Of a DNA stretch of 64,000 bases, positions 1-9,231 are shown piece after piece. Positions within the stretch are counted from its first letter, which is position 1, and the number at the start of each line of letters is the position of its first letter. The notes under the pieces were generated by a model. The model made no database searches, was not told where the DNA came from, and was given only the letters and a program-made list of their open reading frames with translations. Origin of the DNA: Chitinimonas arctica (GTDB taxonomy: Bacteria > Pseudomonadota > Gammaproteobacteria > Burkholderiales > Chitinimonadaceae); contig NZ_CP041730.1 in the NCBI RefSeq assembly GCF_007431345.1, positions 372,001 through 436,000 of the forward strand. The letters run 5' to 3'. The position numbers and the translations under genes are program-made.

Positions 1-203
1 GCCACCGGCATCTACGCTATCGCTTTGACTCAATGTTGGGCCTTACGCTTTGCAACAAGGACGTGAAAATCCCTTTAAAATTTGCCTGCGATTTCGGCAG
101 ACATGAATTTTTGGTTTGGAGCAGGAATTGGAGCTTGCATGTGGCTTACAGCGCAACGAATCAATGAACTAAAAAGCTAAACTCACAATTGTGAATCAAT
201 TAC

Positions 204-692
204 TTAGCTAAATAAAAACTTAAGGCCACACCCTACTTCCTCAATTACCGGGGGAGCATTATTGCAAAGGGTAATTTTCTCCAATTTCCCTGAGGTGGAG
301 TTATCCAGGAATGCGCTGTACTTACAATCTTCCATTTCCGGAGTATGCCAGATCCCGTCAATGTCTTCCATATAGGGCTTTAAGCACAAAATAACTTTAC
401 GAAACGCTGGAGATGTCCTTTCAATTAGATCTGACATCTGGGATAAGGTTGTGATTTCAGGAGCCAGTTCAGCGAGTACTAGTTTAAATATTTCATCGCT
501 GGAATTTGGAATTAGAACAGTACCGTTTATTTTGCGAAATGTGCATACTCTCATGGTATGGAGAAAGACGTCACACTTCCAAGTGGCAAGCCGTCCTGCG
601 GTGAATCGAACCGACGAATCTAAGTTCACTGGTTCCGCAAAATAAGCCTCTGCAGCCTGCTTTTCTTTCTTTGTCAATTCCAAACTGCTCAT
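204..692 (-). CDS. hypothetical protein, AT-rich accessory gene
   Basis: I do not recognise this protein of about 162 residues. I chose the internal ATG at 692 (MSSLELTKKEK) because the longer frame upstream runs into IS110-derived DNA. It has no signal peptide and no membrane segment. It is soluble and slightly acidic, like the small immunity-type genes that follow to 10.5 kb. It may be another orphan immunity gene, but only context supports that. Confidence 0.45.
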   Translation of the reverse strand: MSSLELTKKEKQAAEAYFAEPVNLDSSVRFTAGRLATWKCDVFLHTMRVCTFRKINGTVLIPNSSDEIFKLVLAELAPEITTLSQMSDLIERTSPAFRKVILCLKPYMEDIDGIWHTPEMEDCKYSAFLDNSTSGKLEKITLCNNAPPVIEEVGCGLKFLFS

Positions 693-817
693 TCGGGAAC
701 CGTCCCTAACGAATAAAAGGGACTTCCCCGTCCCAGATGAGCGGCGAAGCCGCAACGGCACCGCAATGCCACGATGGAGTTTCCACACTGCGTCGACATC
801 ATCGAAAGGGAAAGTCC

Positions 818-1490
818 ATGATCATTATCACCATCGGGATCGATCTCGCCAAGAACGTTTCGCCTTACACGGCATCGATGAAACCGGCAAGCCGGTACTC
901 ATCAAACCTAAGGTGCAGCGCGCCGATTTACGTCCCTTGATCGCTCAATTGCCAGCCTGCCCAATCGGCATGGAGGCCTGCTCCGGCACCCACCACTGGG
1001 CCAGGCTGTTCCAGCAGCATGGCCACACCGTCAATCTGATCGCCCCCCAGGTTCGTCACGCCCTACCGGATGAGCGGCAAACGCGGCAAGAACGACGCGC
1101 CGATGCCGCCGCCATCTACGAAGCCGTCACTCGGCCGAAAATTCACTTCGTCCCGATCAATGGATACCTACCAGCAAGCCGTGCTCTGTCTGCACCGTAC
1201 CCGACAGGGCTTCCTGGAAGAGCGCACCGCCAGCTACAACCGCATTCGTGGCCTGTTGGCCGAGTTTGGCATTGTGCTGCCGCAGAAGGTGTCGCAGCTA
1301 CGACGGGAGATACCTGCATATATAGAAGACCTGCCTGCCTGGGCCAATCGAGCAGCCAGTACTGGCATGGGCTTGCTTGGCTGCGCCTGTGGCACCATTG
1401 AGGCCGGTTTAAGCCTGTACGACATGAACACTATCTGCGCGCGCTCAAGCGCGCAGGCAGACGTCGATCGATTGGCGTGCAGCCGTTTCC
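818..1490 (+). pseudogene. IS110-family transposase remnant, several frameshifts
   Basis: The start (MIIITIGIDLAKN) is the RuvC-like DEDD N-terminus of IS110 transposases. The reading then jumps frame near 860 (FALHGIDETGKPV, GMEACSGTHHWARLFQQHG) and again near 1050-1070 (MSGKRGKND). It jumps once more near 1165 to reach QQAVLCLHRTRQGF and RIRGLLAEFGIVLPQKV. Homology fades after about 1400 and the C-terminal transposase_20 part is missing. It is inactive. The flank at 705-817 probably holds its left end. Confidence 0.8.
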
Positions 1491-1531
1491 CGAGCCCCAT
1501 CGCATCTCGGTTGAAGAAGTTCACATTAGGT

Positions 1532-1587
1532 GGGCTTTTTCGTTTCCGTTTTCGGGATATGAGAAGAGGTGGCAGGCACCGTGCTGT
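1532..1587 (+). repeat. 56-bp dispersed repeat, copy 1
   Basis: This stretch, with the core TTTTTCGTTTCCGTTTTCGG followed by a (G/A)TATGAGAAGAGG block, recurs in the same orientation at 17214-17269 with only a few differences. The second copy starts inside a rho-independent terminator stem; here the stem is absent. Confidence 0.7.
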
Positions 1588-1671
1588 GTACGCCTCAACG
1601 CCTTTCCAGTAGCCTTCGCAAGATCCGTGCGGTGGTCGGCCCAAGCGTGCGCGGGCACGGCAGCCTGGGCG

Positions 1672-2256
1672 ATGAAATATTTTCTGGGGCTGCAAATCGG
1701 TTCAACAATTGAAGGCGTCATCACAAACCGTGGTAGGGAAACCATGTTGATCCGAGATAGTGAAACTCACTGTGCTTTGCATAGTACGCCATTACTGCAA
1801 GATGTCGTGCTTATCAAATACGGGTTATACCGCTACGAATCGGAATATCGTACTGCGCATAATACACTATTCCCAAAATCGCATTTTTATATGCTCGGCG
1901 GATGCATGCGAGGTGAGGCGCTATGGCGTACCGTTCGGTATTGCCCGGAATGCCGAGCGCAACACCTGGAATGGTGCACGATGCATGCATGCACTACGGG
2001 TTTGCCTCCTACCCGAATGGAGTTGGAGAGCCTATTCAAACGACACTTTGGACAGAAAAATTACGAGTACACCACACCACCAGAAGTCCATCGATTGCTA
2101 TTGGAAGGGGGGGATGTACGCGCAATCAAGATGTTAAAAACTGCTAACCCGGATGTTGAAATAGCCGACTTACGATTGTATGCAACCTACCTTAGAAAAA
2201 AAGCGGCGTATGAGAAGGCCCTGTTAGAAATAAATTCAATTAGAACCTTGCCATGA
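1672..2256 (+). CDS. hypothetical protein with a CxxC zinc-ribbon-like motif
   Basis: The frame is open further upstream, but that part crosses the 56-bp repeat and transposon debris, so I use the ATG at 1672 (MKYFLGLQIGSTIEG). The protein has about 194 residues. The middle carries YCPECRAQHLEWCTMHAC, a Cys/His cluster that could bind zinc and faintly recalls TniQ-type motifs. The C-terminus is helical. The function is unknown. It precedes the first toxin/immunity cassette. Confidence 0.45.
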   Translation: MKYFLGLQIGSTIEGVITNRGRETMLIRDSETHCALHSTPLLQDVVLIKYGLYRYESEYRTAHNTLFPKSHFYMLGGCMRGEALWRTVRYCPECRAQHLEWCTMHACTTGLPPTRMELESLFKRHFGQKNYEYTTPPEVHRLLLEGGDVRAIKMLKTANPDVEIADLRLYATYLRKKAAYEKALLEINSIRTLP

Positions 2257-2441
2257 GTGCGGATCTGCGGATCTGCTGACCTACGGAGCAATGAATCACC
2301 TTAGTATATTTTGCGCTGTACCATCCAGCCCTTGGTAGAGCACGGTGTCGGGTGTGCTCATTTCAGTCAACCTGAGTAAAGATGTTGATCATATAATAAT
2401 AGCTCACTGGCCCTCAACTTGGGTGGACTGCCTAGTCACAT

Positions 2442-2657
2442 ATGCTGACCTCTTTGGGAAAGGTTAGACAAAGTGTGTTTGAAAGCGACAGAAGTTTGAC
2501 GGCAGTGTTTGGACACGAATATTACGAAATTAACGGGCTATTCAGCCGAGGGGCTGTGCCCTATCGAGCTGTTAGCGGCGCTATTTAGTCTCTCCACAAT
2601 GAGGCAGTCAACTTTGGTGACGACCTAGTCAAAATGATGATTGAGAAGGGATTGTAA
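2442..2657 (+). pseudogene. polymorphic-toxin C-terminal fragment with internal TAG
   Basis: The frame from the ATG at 2442 contains VFGHEYYEINGLF, then a TAG at 2586-2588, then SLHNEAVNFGDDLVKMM. Its TAA lies two bases before the next gene. The same two-block layout (HEFYEL, then HSQAWDYADEIV) closes the minus-strand toxin domain at 5332-6132, so the two are homologous. Such domains normally sit at the end of Rhs or CDI proteins, but no carrier is present here. The stop codon makes this copy a pseudogene. Confidence 0.55.
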
Positions 2658-2659
2658 GC

Positions 2660-3007
2660 ATGATTTCTAATGAACTCGCTGCGGAGTTGAAAGAGCGGTG
2701 CTGCCTTTGGCAAGAAGGTGTGCTTCCGGATACTATGTTCGAAGCCTTCGTCTTGACGGCCCTGTGTGACATAGACGCCACAGGATACAAGATAAGCGAC
2801 TACTTTAACGACGATGCAATTTCTCTATTATTAGCACATGGAGAGCAGCAGCTGAAAAGTGAGGGCGTAGGCGGAATGAGAGTAATTAGCGCTGGTCGTG
2901 AGGTTAATATTTCGTATTTTGCACTTCAATATCGAAAGCTGTTTGACCAGTGGGCCCGCCGTGGTTGGATTGAGCTTAGTAATGAGAATTCAGTACGGCG
3001 TTGCTAA
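2660..3007 (+). CDS. putative immunity protein of the upstream toxin fragment
   Basis: It encodes 115 residues of a soluble, acidic, helix-rich protein starting two bases after the toxin-fragment stop codon, the usual spacing of toxin/immunity pairs. A purine-rich GAGAAGGGA precedes the start. I recognise no family. The immunity role rests on position and size. Unlike its toxin, the gene has no interruption. Confidence 0.5.
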   Translation: MISNELAAELKERCCLWQEGVLPDTMFEAFVLTALCDIDATGYKISDYFNDDAISLLLAHGEQQLKSEGVGGMRVISAGREVNISYFALQYRKLFDQWARRGWIELSNENSVRRC

Positions 3008-3051
3008 GGTCAATCCGATTACAGCCTATTTGTAAATACACGAAGTGCATT

Positions 3052-3151
3052 TGACCTTTCCCCATCCAGGTCTACCAGGAATTAGTTTGCATGAAGGGCA
3101 AAGAAGCCCCTCATGAGGAAGTCCAGATTCACTGAAGCGCAGATTATCGCC
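3052..3151 (+). mobile_element. IS3-family left-end remnant
   Basis: It begins with TGACCTTTCCCCATCCAGGT and contains the start of an IS3 OrfA (MRKSRFTEAQIIA at 3113). Homology ends abruptly near 3151. The same end, inverted and longer, lies at 12049-12373. Only about 100 bp remain here. Confidence 0.75.
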
Positions 3152-3183
3152 TATCCGCTGACTCCCACTTTAGGCATCTACGA

Positions 3184-3657
3184 ATGCAAGCACTTATCCA
3201 GAACGTTTCATCTGAAGGCGATTGGCCTCTCCAAGGGGAAGCCTTTTTGGTACTCTTTGATCGGTATATACCATTTGCGGTTGAGGACGCAGCCCACGTC
3301 GATTATGTTGAGAAATGCGTGGAATACTTCAACAGCCTCAACCATTTGATCATCGACACGCTATATCAGTCTTGTATTCGTTATTGCAACGACTTTCTCG
3401 AGATGACAGGAGAAACCCCAAAGCAATTCAGCTCGCCGCGAGAAGTATTGAATCTTATATCGCCCAGCATGCTTATTATTCCAAACGAAGAAATTTTGGG
3501 CGAACCCGTTGTTCATATGGAACTCAACTGTGCATGGGAGCCTGAACATGGTATGGAGTGGGTAATCAGAGGCACAAGCGTTCTCTATGTGGGTGGCTTT
3601 AACGGAAGTGATCCATGGGGCGAATACCTTGAGAAGACAAGTTGGAACTATGCGTAA
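3184..3657 (+). CDS. DUF6985-like immunity-type protein
   Basis: The protein has 157 residues. The N-terminal third (DWPLQGEAFLVLFDRYIPF) and the end (CAWEPEHGMEWVIRGTSVL, then WGEYLEKTSWNYA) look like DUF6985 proteins, which often sit beside polymorphic toxins. This family assignment is from memory of its pattern. The gene starts 33 bp after the IS3 junction, so its 5' end may have been replaced. It is likely cytoplasmic. Confidence 0.5.
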   Translation: MQALIQNVSSEGDWPLQGEAFLVLFDRYIPFAVEDAAHVDYVEKCVEYFNSLNHLIIDTLYQSCIRYCNDFLEMTGETPKQFSSPREVLNLISPSMLIIPNEEILGEPVVHMELNCAWEPEHGMEWVIRGTSVLYVGGFNGSDPWGEYLEKTSWNYA

Positions 3658-3706
3658 ATTCTCATCCCGCTGCACAGCCAAAAACCGCACTGCAGGCTCA
3701 CTCTGA

Positions 3707-3853
3707 TGCGACGCAGCTTCGAGTGGCGGTATCTATGCAAATGGTGCTTTGCGATTCGACTTTACGTCCGAGGATGATGCATTTCAAATCTACCTCGAAG
3801 AAATCGAAGTACGCCGTTTTGGCATATGCCAAATATGCGGGAAATCCAATTAA
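3707..3853 (+). pseudogene. C-terminal fragment with CxxC motif
   Basis: An open stretch of 48 codons without a start contains ALRFDFTSEDDAFQIYLEEI and ends FGICQICGKSN. The amphipathic segment and the CxxC pair look like the end of a real zinc-binding protein. It lies between two immunity-like genes. Confidence 0.3.
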
Positions 3854-3912
3854 GAAAATATCATCGATAATTGGAACTCGTACATTCTTTAACCGAGAAG
3901 GGGGTTAGAACC

Positions 3913-4134
3913 ATGGCATTTGAAACGCCTCTTGATTATTATGAAGCGATTGCTGGTGAGTTGGGGCAGATTTTTCCTCAACCCTGGTCTAGTGTCTGGG
4001 TGGAGGCGGAACGATTTGCTGATGCAATAGATCTGCAGATCGTTTATTCTGGGCCAAATGGCATGAGAGAAAGTAATGTCGATCCAATCATGGTGCCGGA
4101 CTATTTGATTGAGCTCAGCATCCACTTCCATTAG
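3913..4134 (+). pseudogene. YezG/DUF600-like immunity gene, truncated
   Basis: From MAFETPLDYYEAIAGELGQ through PWSSVWVEAER, the N-terminus matches the pattern of YezG-family immunity proteins (a helix, then a W-centred strand). These proteins usually run to 100 or more residues. Here the frame ends at 73, at a junction where an oppositely oriented immunity fragment begins (about 4105-4125). The 3' end is therefore probably lost. Confidence 0.45.
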
Positions 4135-4281
4135 CAGCTTTTCCAGGCTCCTTGGTGTGGTGGCATCAACGTAAGATTCCGCAGCCAGGAATGAATCAAA
4201 CATCGGCACTAAGCTGTTCAGGCGCGTAAATCGCCCGACAACATAGCGACCAAAGTAGCTCGAACCTTGAATCTCATTCAC
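4108..4281 (-). pseudogene. immunity-type gene fragment, head-on with the + strand fragment
   Basis: The frame is open from the end of the preceding gene (about 4329) through KKYGGCWFVNEIQGSSYFG to LEKLLMEVDAELNQ and then meets the plus-strand fragment. Only a GTG at 4281 could start it. It is the last member of the minus-strand cassette series. The family is unknown. Confidence 0.4.
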
Positions 4282-4322
4282 GAACCAGCAGCCGCCATAC
4301 TTTTTCCTTAAGTTAATATGGA

Positions 4323-4610
4323 TCAGGAATCCATTGAAACAATCCTATTCCACAACCGTTCCTTGATGTACTCCTTTGCTTCTTCTTCGGAGTAAGCCGG
4401 AAAGACACAATAGCTTTCATTGTCGAGCAGGCTCATCCAAGACAAATTCTCATCAAAAAATGCAGCCTCTAACTCATGACGAAGTTTCTGACGATACTCC
4501 CCATTTGCCAAAGAAGCCGCCAAAGCTGCTTCCTCGCGCTCCTCCGACAAGCCGACATCTACCGACATGATGGAAACCAGTAGATTCTTAAGAATTGGAT
4601 ATTGATTCAT
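4323..4610 (-). CDS. putative immunity protein (cassette CT2)
   Basis: It encodes 95 residues, acidic and helical, starting MNQYPILKNLLVS three bases after the stop of the toxin domain at 4614-5003. Tight coupling to a toxin C-terminus and small size are the hallmarks of immunity genes. I cannot name the family. The end (SEEEAKEYIKERLWNRIV) is a strong amphipathic helix. The gene is uninterrupted. Confidence 0.5.
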   Translation of the reverse strand: MNQYPILKNLLVSIMSVDVGLSEEREEAALAASLANGEYRQKLRHELEAAFFDENLSWMSLLDNESYCVFPAYSEEEAKEYIKERLWNRIVSMDS

Positions 4611-4613
4611 TCG

Positions 4614-5003
4614 TCATCTCGCAGGGAAGATTGTCACAGGTTCCCACCGATTGGTGAGCGGATTGAACCCATAAGTAGCCTGAACGCTTCTAAGGTTGTC
4701 GATCAACTTTGGTGCCCCTTGCAACGCTGGGTTATGCCTACTGCCACCGATACGTGCATAACCTCGGCCCAAGTTGTACCCAAGATCACCAACGTCCGCT
4801 GGAGTTAGCGTTACATACTGCGCACCAGGGTTTTGGGCGATCTTTGTAGCCAAAGTACCATTGCTCCGAATTGCATTATCGGCGTAAGCCAAGAGTTGAT
4901 CGGAATGGAATGCGGAAGACATAGGGAGCAGGATGACCCTACCGCTCTGTCCGTCAATCTTCACATGCCCATCGGGTGCCACCCCGGTTAGCGATCTATG
5001 CAT
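4614..5003 (-). CDS. orphan polymorphic-toxin C-terminal domain (CT2)
   Basis: The annotated ATG gives 129 residues, but the frame is open upstream to about 5041 and reads GHRHGGAVTDPQLMHRSLTG. That suggests a toxin tip without its own start, meant to be fused to a carrier. Recognisable parts are VTLTPADVGDLGYNLGRGY and NLRSVQATYGFNPLTNRWE, which recall Rhs/filamentous-haemagglutinin tips. I cannot assign the enzymatic activity. An immunity-type gene follows three bases later. Confidence 0.5.
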   Translation of the reverse strand: MHRSLTGVAPDGHVKIDGQSGRVILLPMSSAFHSDQLLAYADNAIRSNGTLATKIAQNPGAQYVTLTPADVGDLGYNLGRGYARIGGSRHNPALQGAPKLIDNLRSVQATYGFNPLTNRWEPVTIFPAR

Positions 5004-5044
5004 TAACTGCGGATCGGTAACTGCGCCTCCGTGACGGTGACCCC

Positions 5045-5335
5045 TTACTTGTAACCCTTCTCCCTGGCTAACCAGCTCTTAAGTTCAATTAGACGGGGGG
5101 ATATAGCCTCATTAGAGCCTGTCGAAACGTTATATAAAACAACAGTCTCGTCGCAGCTCTTTAGAAAAATCCATACCGCTGATTGTGCCCAGTCGGGCAT
5201 GCCACTCCATAAACCGATGAAATCAGGCGAGCTGGCTAATATCTCAATCATTGCGCCAACTGCCTCATCCTTCGTATAAATACCTGAATGATAGGCATCC
5301 GTGTACCTGCACAGTTTTTCATCACTATTGCTCAC
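5045..5335 (-). CDS. putative immunity protein (cassette CT1)
   Basis: It encodes 96 residues starting at a GTG whose bases overlap the TGA of the toxin frame (GTGA, 5332-5335), a sign of translational coupling. It is acidic, with WSGMPDWAQSAVWIFL in the middle and a C-terminal helix. No known family is recognised. It is intact although its toxin carries a nonsense codon. Confidence 0.5.
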   Translation of the reverse strand: MSNSDEKLCRYTDAYHSGIYTKDEAVGAMIEILASSPDFIGLWSGMPDWAQSAVWIFLKSCDETVVLYNVSTGSNEAISPRLIELKSWLAREKGYK

Positions 5336-6132
5336 GGCGTCCCTCCTCGCATTAGCAACACGATCTCATCTGCATAGTCCCAAGCTTGTGAATGTCAACT
5401 ATCCTGAAAACCGCCCAACTCCGGCGACGCCGTCTGTTGCACGAACTTTCGCCGATTCCAAGTGGCTAGCTGTTCAAACTGCGCTAATTCGTAGAATTCA
5501 TGCGAGATATATGCCACGGCCGCCTCGTCACTCGACAATAAGGTTTTATTGAGCCGGATGGGGATTTTCCCATTTATGTTCTTCATTCCATTCCATGTCA
5601 TGGTTTTTGACAAATCTAGCCCCTGATATGTACCAGTCTGCCCATACTCCGCCAACGCGCCTACTTGATTCGAGAGCAATGCTGGGTCCACAAACATGAT
5701 ACGTACGCCATCAGGGATATACACTCCCAACTCTTGCGCACGGTTGATCATATACTCTTCCGTACGTACGACGAGATTCGCGTTTTGTTCATAGCGGACT
5801 TTGGGTTTTTGTCTCGTACCAAGCAACGCTTGCTTACCGATATTTTGTTGATAGTCAGCTGCTCTACCCAATACTAACGGTGATCGCAGCCCTACTCCTT
5901 CGAATGCACCGTCCATCGATATCGGGGTTGCAAAGCTGGGCTTGTACGTCAGTGGATTCTGCCAAATCACCTCACGCCCGCCGTATTCCGCGAGCGTATT
6001 CAGAACCAGGAACCGTTCGCTAGCCAGGCTCCATCCAGAACTGAGGGTGTCCGTTCCCGACCTAAGGAATGCACGTGTAGAAGCAGAGAAAGCCCCACTG
6101 CCCGGTACTAGGACGGAGGTGGCATGGGCCAT
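5332..6132 (-). pseudogene. polymorphic-toxin C-terminal domain (CT1) with internal TGA
   Basis: A long region with INRAQELGVYIPDGV leads to AAVAYISHEFYEL. It then reads in the same frame through a TGA at 5397-5395 into HSQAWDYADEIVLLM and ends at 5332. The related fragment at 2442-2657 has SLHNEAVNFGDDLV in the matching place, so the TGA most likely replaced a leucine codon. The 5' end abuts an out-of-frame Rhs fragment, so the domain was once the tip of an Rhs protein. Confidence 0.6.
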
Positions 6133-6304
6133 GGTCGGCCACCCGCAGCAGGTGGCCGGCGGCGTCCCAGCTGCGGTGGATATCCTTGCCTAGCGCGGTG
6201 CTCGCGGATCTGCTGGCCCAGGCCGTTGTATTCGTAGCGAGTGCTCAGGCCGGCTTCATCGACGCTTTCCAGCAGGCGGTTGAAAGCGCCGTAGCGGGGT
6301 CGTG
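6133..6304 (-). pseudogene. RHS-repeat protein fragment
   Basis: The minus strand reads YGAFNRLLESVDEAGLS, then TRYEYNGLGQQI, a textbook RHS/YD repeat. A frame change follows (LGKDIHRSWDAAGHLLRVA). It is cut at 6305 by the IS4 end and continues, out of frame, into the toxin tip. It is the only piece of an Rhs carrier in the window. Confidence 0.75.
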
Positions 6305-7794
6305 GGGTCAGGTCTCAATACTGTTTGGTTAACTGCCTTTGATCTATACTGCGCCATCTTCCTGCAGGGAGCGGCGATGGCGCGAACCAAGGCAGTCCTC
6401 GGTCGCGGAGCACGGCTTAGCGATCATCTCAGCACCAGCCTTCTGGCACGGGTCTATCCTGCCGCCCAGATCAATCAGATCCTCGACCAGCATGGTCGCA
6501 ACAGCCAGCGGGTCCGCCGCTTTCCCGCGCTGGCTGGGGTCTACTACTGCATGGCTCTCAGCCTCTATCCCGAAGCCAGCTACGAAGCTGTGTTCTCGGT
6601 CGTGGCCCAAGGCTTAGCCTGGGCCGAAGCCCGGCCCGAACCACCGCAGGTCAACAAGTCCTCCATCAGTGAGCTGCGCAGCAAGCTCGGTGCTGCACCC
6701 CTACAGGCACTGATGACGCCCGTTGGCCGACCCTATACAGCATTCCCACGCCTTCTTTCGTGCATTACGGCTGGTCGCCATCGACGGCAGCAATATCGAT
6801 CTACCCGATGAGGTCGAGAATGCAGCCGTGTTTGGTTATCCCGGCAGTCGTACCGGCCAGGCCGGCTTTCCCAGGCACAGTGCGCAGTGCTGGTCGAATG
6901 CGGCACCCATGCCATCTTTGCCGCCCATCTCGGCCCCTATCGCAGCGCCGAGTGGGATATCTGCCAGCCAATGCTGGCAAGCCTGCAGCCCGGCATGCTG
7001 TGCCTAGCCGATAGGGGCTTCAATGGCTACTCGCACTGGCAGGCTGCCCAAGCCACCGGCGCCGACCTGCTCTGGCGTTGTGCCCACAATCGCCGCCTGC
7101 CCGTCGTCTCGGCCTTGCCGGACGGATCTTACCTGAGCATGATCTACCCGGACGACAAGTCCCGCCGACAAGGGGTGGGCGGCATCTCGATGCGGGTGAT
7201 CGAGTACAGCTTGCCCAAGCTCAGCGGTGAGGCAACCCGCTACCGCTTGATGACGACGTTGCTATCGGCTGATGCGGCACCAGCGGCAGAATTGGCTGCG
7301 TGCTATCACGCGCGCTGGCAGATTGAAGCGGTGTTCGATGAATTGAATACGCATCTACAGCAAGGACGCCGTACGCTACGCTCCAAGACACCCGAGCTGG
7401 TAAAGCAGGAGTTCTACGGCTGGGTACTGGCGCACTATGCGGTGCGCTGGCGATGCACCAGGTAGCGAGCGAACATCAAACCCGGCATGAACAACTCTCG
7501 TTTATGGGGCATGTGCAGTTATTGAGGCGAACCCAGCCGCAGTCCGGGGCCTTTCCCCCCAGTGCTGGCGGGAGGAAAGCGCTGGCTTTGTGAATGGCTG
7601 GCGGCGGGGGCGCGCTTGCGGGCCGTGCGCAGTGTGGGGCAGCGAGCGCCGAGGCAGGTGAAGCGACGCAATTCGCCATACGCACCGCACGATCATCACT
7701 ACCCGCGAAGGCAGAAGGGGGATTGGTCGATACAGGTACTGGCTACGGATAGGCCGAAATAGACCTAACCAAACAGTATTGCGACCTGACCCTT
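6305..7794 (+). mobile_element. IS4-family element, complete ends, dead transposase
   Basis: The ends GGGTCAGGTCTCAATACTGT (6305) and its complement ending at 7794 form a 27-bp inverted repeat with one mismatch. No target-site duplication is visible. A degenerate copy of the left end lies at 9971-10058. The element splits the Rhs cassette on its left from immunity genes on its right. Confidence 0.85.
6377..7762 (+). pseudogene. IS4-family transposase, multiple frameshifts
   Basis: The N-terminal IS4 domain (LSDHLSTSLLARVYPAAQI) breaks near 6725. The DDE part resumes as LVAIDGSNIDLPDEVENAAV, changes frame near 6880, and goes on through LCLADRGFNGYSHW and ACYHARWQIEAVFDELNTH. It shifts again after 7450 and reaches a stop at 7762. 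At least three frameshifts make it non-functional. Confidence 0.85.
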
Positions 7795-7813
7795 GGATAT
7801 TCACCTTCACCAC

Positions 7814-8305
7814 CTAGGGAAGAGTCACTTGCCAATCAATACCATAGTCGCTAGCTAGGATCCGCATCCCGGACAAAACCACCTTGTACGACCGGTTATT
7901 GAGTAGATCGCCTGAACGTATCTCCAAAGCGTGCAATGCGGAAGCTTCTCTTAAGAAGCTTGTCGCTAAATATTTTGGTAGCCAATCTAATTCAAATTTA
8001 AATGGAGAAGAGTTTTCACGCTCATTTATCATTTCTATATAAAAGCATTGATGTGCACAGAAGACGCCGAGCGCGTCTGTGCACATGTCCTGCAGTGCTT
8101 TTTCAAATTTGTCTTGAATGTAGGTAATGCCATATTCATGAGCCAATGGGTATAGAGCATGTTTCAGTAATTCGCAATGATCTGTCGGAAGCATGTCATC
8201 GTTGATATGTGCTGGCGTAGAGTACACGCAGCTATCTCCTCGAAGAACGGCTGATAGTGCCCCGGAGTTAATTTGCTTTAGTACTTGAGATGCTGATGGA
8301 TTCAT
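7814..8305 (-). CDS. putative immunity protein, paralogue A2
   Basis: It encodes 163 residues and is clearly homologous to the gene at 9232-9699. Shared blocks include MLPTDHCELL against MQPTDHNEFL, TDALGVFCAHQCFYIEMI against SDALGVYCAVQCYYIQII, and ERENSSPF against EREKESPF. The family is unknown. It ends 20 bp from the IS4 end. A decayed toxin end lies 64 bp upstream. An immunity role is inferred from context. Confidence 0.55.
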   Translation of the reverse strand: MNPSASQVLKQINSGALSAVLRGDSCVYSTPAHINDDMLPTDHCELLKHALYPLAHEYGITYIQDKFEKALQDMCTDALGVFCAHQCFYIEMINERENSSPFKFELDWLPKYLATSFLREASALHALEIRSGDLLNNRSYKVVLSGMRILASDYGIDWQVTLP

Positions 8306-8368
8306 TGTAGCACCCTAATGTTCGTATTTGTAGATGGAGATGGAAGCTGATTTGTTTCCTGCAGCAAG

Positions 8369-8506
8369 CTATAAGGCCGCCTTCACTTTATTTAAGAACA
8401 TTGCGGATGATTGACCGCTATAGCCAAATTTCTCCCGGAGAAATAAGCTTGGCTTGCGATCACGAATTTTACTAATCAAACTTTGCCGCCCCCTTAATTG
8501 CTTTTA
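8369..8506 (-). pseudogene. toxin C-terminus fragment
   Basis: The stretch between 8306 and 8607 has no full gene. On the minus strand an open frame of 45 codons ends SGQSSAMFLNKVKAAL, after KIRDRKPSLFLREKFGY, 64 bp before the immunity-type gene. It looks like a decayed toxin tip. The evidence is position and a protein-like composition only. Confidence 0.3.
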
Positions 8507-8607
8507 GAGCTTAATTTTTCGTTAGTCTCTCCGTAAGCATAAACATGCTGTTTATTGCTGGGGCATGCTACGTCGAGCGGTTAACCCGGGAGTTTACGAA
8601 AGGAAAT

Positions 8608-9063
8608 TTATCCTTTCCAATCACTCATGGGGATTGCAAAGCTATCCACAACAACCTCACCCTTATGTATACCGATACTCCCGCCCGCTTCAAGAATTTT
8701 CACCAGCGGTTCAAATATATTTGGATGCTCAGTTGCTAGGCGCATATTCGAATCAAGTGCATGACACCAGACCAAATAATTAATACAAATGGCCATGTTG
8801 TATACATTCTCCAGGCGACCACGTTTTGCACGAAGCATCTGTACAGTTTTTTCAATATTAGCCCCAAACCCTAGCACATCTTTCGCTAAGAAAAATGGTG
8901 AGGACAGGCCAAGTCCCTCCGCGCGGCTTATGGATGCAACACCATGCAAATAGCTGGTCATCAATCGAGCGTATTCATCTCCGTCGGCCATGCCGACATA
9001 GCTCCAATCGACATCTAGCAGTCTTCGCTTCCCATTTTCAAGGTGCGAGATTTCAGAATGCAT
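8608..9063 (-). CDS. putative immunity protein B
   Basis: It encodes 151 residues, mostly helical, with the patterns LMTSYLHGVASISRAEGLGL and NIFEPLVKILEAGGSIGIH. There is no signal peptide. Its start overlaps the stop of the short frame at 9053-9229 by 11 bases, suggesting coupling. I do not recognise the family. It is one of a series of intact small genes on this strand, so an orphan immunity role is the simplest reading. Confidence 0.45.
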   Translation of the reverse strand: MHSEISHLENGKRRLLDVDWSYVGMADGDEYARLMTSYLHGVASISRAEGLGLSSPFFLAKDVLGFGANIEKTVQMLRAKRGRLENVYNMAICINYLVWCHALDSNMRLATEHPNIFEPLVKILEAGGSIGIHKGEVVVDSFAIPMSDWKG

Positions 9064-9229
9064 TTTTCAATAGCCAATCAGAGAAGTCATGGAAAGTCCA
9101 TATGGCTGGGAAGGAGCCATCTCGTAAGCACATGGCGGAATTTGTCCGAAGCCTGTTTGCGAGTTGTAAGATAGCGGATTTCGATATGGCACTCCTTAAG
9201 CCATGAATTTTAGCTCGGAAAACTTATGC
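9053..9229 (-). pseudogene. small gene fragment overlapping the next start
   Basis: An open stretch reads SAISKSAILQLANRLRTNSA, then AIWTFHDFSDWLLKNAF, and stops inside the next gene. It has no ATG of its own at a convincing place. The sequence looks protein-like; it could be the end of a toxin or of another immunity gene. Confidence 0.3.
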
Positions 9230-9231
9230 GT

